From an uncultured Peptococcaceae bacterium (GTDB lineage: Bacteria; Bacillota; Desulfotomaculia; Desulfotomaculales; Desulfallaceae): 5,312 nt of DNA. Shown here piece by piece: positions 1 through 5,258 of this stretch. Location of the stretch: contig CAJYBN010000191.1 of the NCBI GenBank assembly GCA_913064925.1, forward strand, positions 1 through 5,312. The letters are read 5' to 3'. The notes under the pieces were generated by a model. It saw only the letters and a list, made by a program, of their open reading frames with translations. It was not told the origin of the DNA and did not search any database. Each line of letters begins with the position of its first letter. The stretch's first letter is position 1. Position numbers and translations under genes: made by a program.

Positions 1-4
1 TCAT

Positions 5-11
5 TAGGGGG
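5..11 (+). promoter_or_regulatory. Ribosome binding site deciding the TTG start of rex
   Basis: A purine-rich TAGGGGG lies 8 nt upstream of the TTG at 20. The nearby ATG at 16 is in another frame, so this site together with the family-typical N-terminus supports the TTG as start codon. No promoter is visible because the window begins here. Confidence 0.6.
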
Positions 12-19
12 CGAAATGC

Positions 20-661
20 TTGAAAACTCTCAGGGTACCGGAAGCAACCGTAACAAGGTTATCCATTTATTCCAGGTTCCTGGAAAGACTGGACAGAAAC
101 GGCGTCACCACGGTATCTTCTGGCGAAATTGCTGAAGGCGTAGGGGTAAGTCCCGCCCAGGTAAGAAAAGATTTGGCCTATTTTGGAGAATTTGGCACCA
201 GAGGCGTGGGGTATAATGTCAAGGATTTAATGAAATATACTTTCAGAATACTCGGCTTGGACCAAACATGGTCTTTGGCCATTGTGGGAGCAGGTAACCT
301 GGGCTTTGCCCTGTGCACATACCGGGGTTTCAACATTAGGAGTTTTTACGTTGCAGCCGTATTTGATAATGACCCCACCAAGATCGGCAAAAGGATAGGT
401 AACTTGGTAGTACAGCCGCTGTCCAAGTTTCCCGAGGTGGTAAAGAACGAAAACATTCGCATCGGCATCATAGCCGTACCGATCAGTGCCGCCCAGGAAG
501 TGGCCGACCTCATGGTTAAAACCGGGTTGGAGGCCATACTTAATTTCGCCCCTGTGGCCCTGAACGTGCCCGACCACGTGGAAATCCGCAATGTGGACTT
601 GTCGGTAAAACTGGAAATACTGACCTTCAACCTGGGTTTCAAAGCCGCCCAAAACTTGTAA
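20..661 (+). CDS. rex: Redox-sensing transcriptional repressor Rex
   Basis: Rex is a cytoplasmic dimeric repressor that senses the NADH/NAD+ ratio; NADH binding releases it from operators of fermentation, hydrogenase and respiration genes. Seen in the 213-residue product: an N-terminal winged helix (about residues 1-80) with the recognition segment SPAQVRKDLAYFGEFGTRG at 44-62. A Rossmann domain follows with the dinucleotide motif VGAGNLG at 89-95 and an acidic residue, D116, in VFDND at the end of the second strand, as expected for NAD(H) rather than NADP(H). The C-terminal segment around NVDLSVKLEILTF (191-203) is the domain-swapped helix region typical of the family. Length matches the usual 205-220 residues. 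Translation starts at TTG, preceded by TAGGGGG; the product then begins MKTLRVPEATVTRL, which fits family N-termini. A hairpin directly downstream suggests transcription ends before the next gene. No convincing Rex operator was found in the window. Confidence 0.96.
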   Translation: MKTLRVPEATVTRLSIYSRFLERLDRNGVTTVSSGEIAEGVGVSPAQVRKDLAYFGEFGTRGVGYNVKDLMKYTFRILGLDQTWSLAIVGAGNLGFALCTYRGFNIRSFYVAAVFDNDPTKIGKRIGNLVVQPLSKFPEVVKNENIRIGIIAVPISAAQEVADLMVKTGLEAILNFAPVALNVPDHVEIRNVDLSVKLEILTFNLGFKAAQNL

Positions 662-696
662 CGCCAAGCCATTTAATAAAATGCTTTTGCTGCAAC

Positions 697-728
697 AACC
701 TGCCCGCCGGCAGGTTTATTCTCATTTT
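697..728 (+). terminator. Probable intrinsic terminator of rex
   Basis: A perfect 8-bp inverted repeat, AACCTGCC / GGCAGGTT (697-704 and 709-716), has a 4-nt CGCC loop and is followed by a T-rich but interrupted tract (TTTATTCTCATTTT, 715-728). It sits 35 nt after the rex stop codon. The T tract is not uninterrupted, so termination efficiency is uncertain. The hairpin lies between the possible ATG at 681 and the TTG at 747, and supports the later start for the next gene. Confidence 0.55.
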
Positions 729-730
729 CC

Positions 731-741
731 GGAAGCGGTGG
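731..741 (+). promoter_or_regulatory. Ribosome binding site deciding the TTG start of the LOG-like gene
   Basis: GGAAGCGGTGG ends 5 nt before the TTG at 747 (GGTGG at 737-741). The alternative in-frame ATG at 681 has only A/T-rich sequence upstream and no Shine-Dalgarno match. An in-frame GTG at 738 lies inside this purine block and is less likely. Confidence 0.5.
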
Positions 742-746
742 TTCAG

Positions 747-1238
747 TTGTTTTACATCGGAGTAATCGGCGCGGCCCGTTGCAGCCCGGCCGAACTGGAG
801 CTTGCGGAATCGGTGGGTAGGCAAATTGCCAGAGCGGGGGCGGTTCTGGTTTGCGGTGGGAGGGGCGGGGTAATGGAAGCGGCTGCCCGGGGCGCCAGGA
901 TAGAGGGAGGAGTATCCATTGGCATTTTGCCCGGCACACAGAGGGCAGAAGCTAACCCGGAGTTGACTTATGCCCTGCCCACGGGGCTGGGAAATGCCAG
1001 GAACGCTGTCATCGCCTGCGCTTGCGATGCTCTTATAGCCATAACGGGGGGTTATGGAACACTTTCAGAAATCGGCCTCGCCCTAAAAATGAATAAACCC
1101 GTGGTCGGCTTGCGCACATGGCGCATCTCACCGCCGGCCGGGAGCGTTTTGCCCCCACTGGTACATGCCGATAATGCTGAACAAGCTGTTCGGCTGGCGC
1201 TTCAAGCTATTGCAAGAGGAGGTCAAGCGCGGAAATGA
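747..1238 (+). CDS. TIGR00725-type SLOG/LOG-fold nucleotide-binding protein
   Basis: This 163-residue protein has the Rossmann-like LOG ('lysine decarboxylase-like') fold. Motifs in order, numbered from the TTG at 747: a first strand and loop GVIGAARC (5-12), CGGRGGVMEAAARGA (36-50), GILPG (59-63), GNARNAVIA (82-90) and TGGYGTLSE (100-108), the counterpart of the PGGxGTxxE signature of cytokinin-activating LOG enzymes. The proline of that signature is threonine here, as I recall for the TIGR00725 branch, so LOG phosphoribohydrolase activity should not be assumed. A relative in green algae carries molybdenum cofactor; that is the closest defined role I know of for this branch. An in-frame ATG at 681 would add 22 residues, but it lacks a ribosome binding site and the extension would span a terminator-like hairpin. 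The stop codon overlaps the next ATG (ATGA), so the gene is coupled to the YjbQ gene. The protein is soluble, with no signal peptide or membrane segment. The exact function is unknown. Confidence 0.88.
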   Translation: MFYIGVIGAARCSPAELELAESVGRQIARAGAVLVCGGRGGVMEAAARGARIEGGVSIGILPGTQRAEANPELTYALPTGLGNARNAVIACACDALIAITGGYGTLSEIGLALKMNKPVVGLRTWRISPPAGSVLPPLVHADNAEQAVRLALQAIARGGQARK

Positions 1239-1633
1239 TGCATGTCCTAGAAATAAAATCAACCCGCCGGGAACAATTTATTGATGTCACACCGGAAGTA
1301 AACAGTTTTTTGGCTAAATCCGGCGTAACGGAAGGCATCTGTTTATTATACGTCCCGCATACCACTGCCGGTCTGGCCGTAAATGAAGGCGCCGATCCCG
1401 CCGTGGTTGACGACATACTAGCGCAGTTGAGCAAACTGGTCCCGCTGGAAAACGATTACCGGCACATGGAGGGTAATTCGGCGGCACATATCAAATCCTT
1501 AATATGCGGCTGCGCTAAGAACATACCCGTAACACGCGGAGCGCTTTTGCTGGGTACTTGGCAAAGAGTATTTTTTTGTGAATTCGACGGGCCCCGGCGC
1601 CGGAAATTAATCATAAAAATACTGGCCGGCTAA
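1235..1633 (+). CDS. yjbQ: YjbQ-family protein (UPF0047; secondary thiamine-phosphate synthase type)
   Basis: The 132-residue product is a full-length member of the small, single-domain YjbQ/UPF0047 family. Visible signatures are LLYVPHTTAGLAVNEGADP (37-55), DYRHMEGNSAAHIKS (74-88) and LLLGTWQRVFFCEFDGPRR (104-122). Conserved H42, H77 and H85, with D54 and E116, are candidates for the polar, probably metal-binding active site. Family members can weakly replace thiamine-phosphate synthase when overproduced, the source of the family name; the natural reaction is not settled. The start ATG overlaps the preceding stop codon. A strong GAGGAGGT at 1216-1223 lies about 11-14 nt upstream, so an ATG at 1238 is also possible and would remove one residue. 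The 3' end overlaps the convergent ATPase gene by 4 bp. Expression is presumably from the promoter of the LOG-like gene. Confidence 0.93.
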   Translation: MMHVLEIKSTRREQFIDVTPEVNSFLAKSGVTEGICLLYVPHTTAGLAVNEGADPAVVDDILAQLSKLVPLENDYRHMEGNSAAHIKSLICGCAKNIPVTRGALLLGTWQRVFFCEFDGPRRRKLIIKILAG

Positions 1634-2583
1634 AAGTTAAACCGGGACAGGTCAGTTTCATGCGCCGCAGAAGGTTGGTAAACCTGCATGCCGCCTTTTC
1701 CGGTTAAAGTTTCTTCGGCTCCTTCATCGCGGGCGGGAATCAATTTTGCAACTTGCTCGTTGACCTTTTTTATGTCATCTTCGTATTTTAAAAGCACGTT
1801 TAGTGTTTCCCTGGCCAATTCCTCGCTTATTTCATCGTGCCCCAAAAGGAGCAAAGTTCTGGCCCAGTCAATTGATTCGTTAATGCTCGGCGCCTTTTTC
1901 AACTTCATTTCCCTCAGACGCTGCACAAAGTTAACTATGTCCCTCACCAAGCTGCCGCCAAGGCCTGGGACCTTAAGGGTTATTATGGCCTCTTCCAGCT
2001 CTGCATCGGGATAATCCAGGTAAAGATAAAGGCATCTCCTTTTCATGGCATCGCTTAACTCTCGGGTGCCGTTGCTGGTGATGATCACATATGGCCTGCG
2101 CTCCGCCCTCACCGTGCCGTATTCAGGTATGGTCACTTGGAATTCGGAAAACGCTTCTAGCAAGAAACTTTCCAGTTCGTCTTCGCCTTTATCAATTTCA
2201 TCCACCAACAGCACTACCGGTTTCTTTGCCCTGAAGGCTTTTAACAGCGGGCGCTCCAACAAAAATTCCTCGGTAAACAAATTATGCTCGCTGCCGTACA
2301 TCTGGACATATAACAACTGCTTGTGGTAATTCCATTCATAAAGCGTTTTACTTTCATCCAGTCCGGGATAGCATTGCAGCCTAACCAGCTGTGCATCCAT
2401 GGCACCGGCAATGGCGCCGGCCAACCCGGTTTTACCCACTCCAGCCGGGCCTTCCACCAATAGCGGTTTCTCCAGGCGTCCGGACAAAAATACAGTGGTG
2501 CATACACTTCTTGTGGCTATGTATTGTTGTTCGATCAGCCCTTGCATCACACTGTCAACACTAGCAAAAAAATTCAAATCCAT
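1630..2583 (-). CDS. MoxR-family AAA+ ATPase (CoxD-like)
   Basis: MoxR ATPases are cytoplasmic AAA+ machines that, usually with a VWA-domain partner, remodel or mature client protein complexes. From the ATG at 2583 the product is 317 residues. Visible motifs: Walker A GPAGVGKT (45-52), Walker B VVLLVDEID (123-131), sensor 1 asparagine in ITSNGTREL (168-176), arginine-finger candidates in KRRC (181-184), and a sensor 2-like SINESIDWAR (233-242) in the lid domain. The last 45 or so residues (from about DDIKKVNEQ) form a tail outside the core. An in-frame ATG at 2601 would add six residues (MWGDGF). I chose 2583 because GGGGAG lies 8 nt upstream of it, whereas 2601 has only a weak match. The gene is divergent from the unknown-protein/VWA pair across about 35 bp and convergent with the YjbQ gene. 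All catalytic motifs look intact. The client is unknown; similarity in type to CoxD is family knowledge, and no CO dehydrogenase gene is present here. Confidence 0.93.
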   Translation of the reverse strand: MDLNFFASVDSVMQGLIEQQYIATRSVCTTVFLSGRLEKPLLVEGPAGVGKTGLAGAIAGAMDAQLVRLQCYPGLDESKTLYEWNYHKQLLYVQMYGSEHNLFTEEFLLERPLLKAFRAKKPVVLLVDEIDKGEDELESFLLEAFSEFQVTIPEYGTVRAERRPYVIITSNGTRELSDAMKRRCLYLYLDYPDAELEEAIITLKVPGLGGSLVRDIVNFVQRLREMKLKKAPSINESIDWARTLLLLGHDEISEELARETLNVLLKYEDDIKKVNEQVAKLIPARDEGAEETLTGKGGMQVYQPSAAHETDLSRFNF

Positions 2584-2591
2584 AAAGCCAT

Positions 2592-2597
2592 CTCCCC
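2592..2597 (-). promoter_or_regulatory. Ribosome binding site deciding the moxR-type gene start
   Basis: On the minus strand GGGGAG (2597 down to 2592) is 8 nt upstream of the ATG at 2583. It lies inside the possible six-residue extension starting at 2601 and so favours the shorter protein. Confidence 0.55.
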
Positions 2598-2606
2598 ACA
2601 TTTTCC

Positions 2607-2612
2607 GGAGGT
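2607..2612 (+). promoter_or_regulatory. Ribosome binding site of the unknown 360-residue protein
   Basis: GGAGGT is 6 nt upstream of the ATG at 2619, an almost ideal Shine-Dalgarno. It supports that start over the later in-frame ATGs at 2646 and 2676, which have no comparable site. Together with the moxR ribosome binding site it fills most of the short divergent gap. Confidence 0.7.
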
Positions 2613-2618
2613 TCGATT

Positions 2619-3701
2619 ATGTTAGTGGAAATTTTGACAAGAAATATGCACAAGAAAAACACTATATTGACGTTAATGTCAGGTTCACCCGGCTTAGAGG
2701 CCCGGGGTGATCATGTTGCATTGCCCGGCATTTCGCTGCACTTGTCGGATAACTACATGCTGTTCAAAATCAGTTCCGCGGAGTGGGCCGAGCAAATCGT
2801 TCCCGCGCTTTTTTCAGTAGTTCCCGTAATTGCCACCGGGCAATTCCACCAGCCCGAAACGGACATGAAAATAATCGTTACAGCCAGGGCCTATAAACCG
2901 GCGAAAATTTTACCCCACCTGCACGAAGTAAGCCACCTCGATTTGGAACACGGTGAACTCATGGGAACTAGATTCATTGAGTGGCGTTCAAGGGATGTTG
3001 CCGTGGTGGCCCAAACCGAGCTGGCCGTGCAAGGCAGCGTTTTAACGGCCCGGGTAAAATTCAGCACCCATTTCCGGGACAGCCAGTATAATTGCCAGGC
3101 TTGCGTAGATCAAGTTTCACTGCGGCAAATTATGGAACCTTTAAGCCCGGATTTTATCGAGCCCCCCCCGACACCCAGGATGCACGGGCCGGTAATTAAA
3201 GCCCAACAAAAAGTTACACCGCACGGTTGGGTGGAATTCATCCACCGTAAACCGGGATCCCTGCATTATTACCGAAACACGGAGGAATTTAAAATAGTTT
3301 TCAACGGTTCCGGCTTTATTTCCTTTAAACAGGACCGCGAACGGGGCGAGATATTATGCATGCTGGAATTAACCAGCCCGGCGCCACTGGATAACGGTAC
3401 GCTGCAGCAATTGCATGACTTGTTGGGGCTGGAAAAAGTAGTTATAGAGCAAGTTACGGAAAACCTGTTACTATCTCCCGATCGCCTGCTAAATGAATTA
3501 GGTTTTAACAAGCAGCATCAATTTTACCTTTTTACCCGAGATTTAGGTGATTTTACCGCCGTGTATGACATTAAGCGAATGCAAATGAAGTGCAGCAAAG
3601 ACCTTTCCCTCAAAAATAATAATTTCCGTACGGCGGTATTGCAAGATGTTTTCCAGCGCATGGTTGAATTTATGAACACGGTGGTAGCTTATGCAAAATA
3701 A
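2619..3701 (+). CDS. Uncharacterised protein coupled to a CoxE-type VWA protein
   Basis: I do not recognise this 360-residue protein and assign no function. It has no signal peptide and no membrane segment, so it is probably cytoplasmic. The region at about 30-170 looks beta-rich (ISLHLSDNYMLFKIS, MKIIVTARA, RDVAVVAQTELAVQGSVLTARV). It contains a CxxC pair, C159 and C162 (NCQAC), that could bind metal or form a disulfide. A proline-rich segment, about 174-191 (PLSPDFIEPPPTPRMHGP), reads as a linker to a second half that alternates strands and amphipathic helices (about 200-360). The start is supported by GGAGGT 6 nt upstream. The stop lies 11 nt inside the following VWA gene, indicating translational coupling, and the gene is divergent from the MoxR ATPase gene. 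This placement suggests a partner, adaptor or client-recognition subunit of a MoxR/VWA system; that is inference from context only. A run of eight C (3162-3169) lies in the linker codons. Confidence 0.85.
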   Translation: MLVEILTRNMHKKNTILTLMSGSPGLEARGDHVALPGISLHLSDNYMLFKISSAEWAEQIVPALFSVVPVIATGQFHQPETDMKIIVTARAYKPAKILPHLHEVSHLDLEHGELMGTRFIEWRSRDVAVVAQTELAVQGSVLTARVKFSTHFRDSQYNCQACVDQVSLRQIMEPLSPDFIEPPPTPRMHGPVIKAQQKVTPHGWVEFIHRKPGSLHYYRNTEEFKIVFNGSGFISFKQDRERGEILCMLELTSPAPLDNGTLQQLHDLLGLEKVVIEQVTENLLLSPDRLLNELGFNKQHQFYLFTRDLGDFTAVYDIKRMQMKCSKDLSLKNNNFRTAVLQDVFQRMVEFMNTVVAYAK

Positions 3702-4953
3702 AATTATTGATCTGGTAAGCTTCCTGCGCAGCGCCGGGTTAAGCATTTCTCCAGGTGAAACAGTCGATTTCGCACGTGCCCTGCAGCTGGTGGGAATACA
3801 GCGTTCCGATGTAATAACCGCTGCTATGTCCACGTTGGCCAAAGATAAACGCAGCCGTGAATTGATACCTCCTTTAATCAATCAATATTTTTCCCAGCGG
3901 TTGATTGCCCAGAGCGCACATGGCAAAATTATACCGCCCCCCGTCGATACGCGCTATGTTCTAGCAAACCCCCCGCGGATGTTCCACCAGGAGTTTGCAA
4001 AACATATAGAGCAAATAAAAAATGATATCCGCACTGATATTATGCTATACAGCCACACGCCGATGCCGCCATTGGGCGGAACTGCCGCCGGTGCTACCGG
4101 AAAAGCGGCGCTAAGAACGCCGGATGCCGCGGGGCGGAACCCTTCTCCGGGTTTGCGGGCTGCCGCATGCAGCGAGAAGGCAGCGGTACGATACCCGGAA
4201 GGCATCCCCACGGCACCAAACCTACGCGATATTGATATAAGCAGGGCCGAGGAGTGGCAGCTGCAGGAAATAAAAAAGATATTGAAAAGCCTGGCCCGCA
4301 GGCTTGCCTCACGTAAAGGCCATCGCAAAAAACCCGCCCCCGAGGGCGATATCGACATGCGTAGAACGGCCAAACACGCCTTCTCGCGCGCCGGGATTCC
4401 GCTTGTCCTCAAAAAACACAAACGCCGGCCCTCGAAACCCCAGGTGGTGCTATTATGCGACCTTTCAGGTTCCGTGGCTCCTTACAGCGAATTTTTCTTG
4501 CAGCTGCTGATAAGTATGCAGGGCATGTTCTCCAGCCTGCAATCGTTTGCCTTTGTTGACCATGTAGAAGAAATAACCAGTTTGGCCAAGCGCCCCGGTT
4601 CCTGGCATATCACGGCCCGGGAAATACTGCGCCAAGCGAAAATATCCATCAGCGGGTTCAGCGATTACGGCAGAGTGTGGAACTATTTTTGTACAAATTA
4701 TATTGACAGCCTTACCGGGCAAACCACGCTGGTAATACTGGGTGACGCCAAAAACAACTGGAAAGATGAAGGTATTGAGTACTTTCGATCCATTGCCGAC
4801 CGTTGCCGAAGGATTATTTGGCTCAATCCCCTGCCCCGGGATAATTGGGAGGCGGAAGATTGTATTATTGATGCTTACGCCCCGTTTTGCACTGCCGTTT
4901 TTGAGTGCCGCAACGCTAGGCAGCTGGCCGCTGCCATTAAAATGATCATGTGA
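3691..4953 (+). CDS. CoxE-type VWA domain protein
   Basis: This 420-residue protein belongs to the VWA_CoxE type, the usual partner of MoxR ATPases; the pair matures or activates client enzymes. An alpha-helical N-terminal region (about 1-120) is followed by an Ala/Gly/Pro-rich, probably disordered stretch (about 124-176), a basic helical segment (about 183-250, with LARRLASRKGHRKK) and a C-terminal VWA domain from about 251. The MIDAS metal site is recognisable: D257-L-S259-G-S261 in LLCDLSGS, SGFSDYGR (321-328), where serine S324 stands at the usual threonine position, and D352 in ILGDAKNN. The C-terminus has the family hallmarks IIWLNPLPRDNW (375-386) and DAYAPFCTAVFECRNARQL (394-412). The start ATG overlaps the end of the preceding gene by 11 nt; GGTGGT, 5 nt upstream, can serve as ribosome binding site. 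It forms an operon with the unknown gene and probably acts with the divergent ATPase. Specific client unknown. Confidence 0.92.
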   Translation: MQNKIIDLVSFLRSAGLSISPGETVDFARALQLVGIQRSDVITAAMSTLAKDKRSRELIPPLINQYFSQRLIAQSAHGKIIPPPVDTRYVLANPPRMFHQEFAKHIEQIKNDIRTDIMLYSHTPMPPLGGTAAGATGKAALRTPDAAGRNPSPGLRAAACSEKAAVRYPEGIPTAPNLRDIDISRAEEWQLQEIKKILKSLARRLASRKGHRKKPAPEGDIDMRRTAKHAFSRAGIPLVLKKHKRRPSKPQVVLLCDLSGSVAPYSEFFLQLLISMQGMFSSLQSFAFVDHVEEITSLAKRPGSWHITAREILRQAKISISGFSDYGRVWNYFCTNYIDSLTGQTTLVILGDAKNNWKDEGIEYFRSIADRCRRIIWLNPLPRDNWEAEDCIIDAYAPFCTAVFECRNARQLAAAIKMIM

Positions 4954-4958
4954 TACAC

Positions 4959-4987
4959 TTGACTTTGCCGCCTTTTTACGATAGTAT
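4959..4987 (+). promoter_or_regulatory. Probable sigma-A-type promoter of the tRNA cluster
   Basis: TTGACT (4959-4964, five of six consensus bases) and TAGTAT (4982-4987, four of six) are separated by 17 bp and lie about 20 bp before the first tRNA. The -10 region sits in AT-rich TAGTATATACTTT, so the exact hexamer is uncertain. The -35 begins 6 nt after the VWA stop codon, so the tRNAs need not depend on upstream transcription. Confidence 0.6.
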
Positions 4988-5007
4988 ATACTTTGCGTTT
5001 AGGCTAT

Positions 5008-5085
5008 CGGGATGTGGCGCAGTTTGGCTAGCGCGCTTGCCTTGGGAGCAAGAGGCCGGGGGTTCAAATCCCTCCATCCCGACCA
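5008..5085 (+). tRNA. tRNA-Pro (anticodon TGG)
   Basis: The cloverleaf is complete. Acceptor CGGGATG (5008-5014) pairs with CATCCCG (5075-5081). Anticodon stem CTTGC/GCAAG encloses loop CTTGGGA with anticodon TGG. T-stem GGGGG/CCCTC with one G-T pair closes a TTCAAAT loop. A discriminator A and an encoded CCA follow (5082-5085). It is the first gene of the tRNA cluster. Confidence 0.97.
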
Positions 5086-5093
5086 CGTCAAGC

Positions 5094-5169
5094 GGCCCCA
5101 TGGTCAAGTGGTCTAAGGCACCGCCCTTTCACGGCGGTAACCCGGGTTCGAATACCAGTGGGGTCACCA
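5094..5169 (+). tRNA. tRNA-Glu (anticodon TTC) with a mismatched T-stem
   Basis: Acceptor GGCCCCA (5094-5100) pairs with TGGGGTC (5159-5165), allowing one G-T pair. Anticodon stem CCGCC/GGCGG encloses CTTTCAC with anticodon TTC. CCA is encoded at 5167-5169. The T arm is odd: CCGGG (5142-5146), loop TTCGAAT and ACCAG (5154-5158) give mismatches at pair 53-61 (G-A) and pair 50-64 (C-A), where CCCGG would pair perfectly. The rest is normal, so I call a real tRNA gene with a T-stem that is weakened or misread. Confidence 0.88.
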
Positions 5170-5170
5170 C

Positions 5171-5255
5171 GGAGGGGTTCCCGAGTGGTCAAAGGGAGCA
5201 GACTGTAAATCTGCCGGCGATGCCTTCGCAGGTTCGAATCCTGCCCCCTCCACCA
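5171..5255 (+). tRNA. tRNA-Tyr (anticodon GTA)
   Basis: Acceptor GGAGGGG (5171-5177) pairs with CCCCTCC (5245-5251). Anticodon stem CAGA/TCTG encloses CTGTAAA with anticodon GTA. The long variable arm of a class II bacterial tRNA-Tyr is present between the anticodon and T arms, with a perfect T-stem GCAGG/CCTGC. CCA is encoded at 5253-5255. It lies one base after tRNA-Glu. Confidence 0.97.
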
Positions 5256-5258
5256 CGC

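Noticed and set aside
1594..1603. Perfect 10-bp palindrome CCGGCGCCGG near the end of the YjbQ gene
   Set aside because: It lies within conserved codons (Pro-Arg-Arg-Arg), has no loop and no following T tract, so it is not a terminator.
1688..2014. 108-residue plus-strand open frame, and a second one at 2045-2329
   Set aside because: Both are antisense to the MoxR ATPase, whose motifs are intact; the products are serine-rich low-information sequences typical of shadow frames.
2634..2653. Rex-operator-like sequence (TTG at the left, CACAA at the right) near the divergent start region
   Set aside because: Only about half of the positions in the two arms match as an inverted repeat and the arm spacing differs from the usual 18-bp Rex site.
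3954..4421. 155-residue open frame on the minus strand
   Set aside because: It lies wholly inside the VWA gene in antisense and lacks a family motif. The plus-strand product is a clear family member across the region, so this is a shadow frame.
4984..4991. Palindrome GTATATAC between the VWA gene and tRNA-Pro
   Set aside because: It overlaps the predicted -10 region and is short and AT-rich; chance is enough to explain it.
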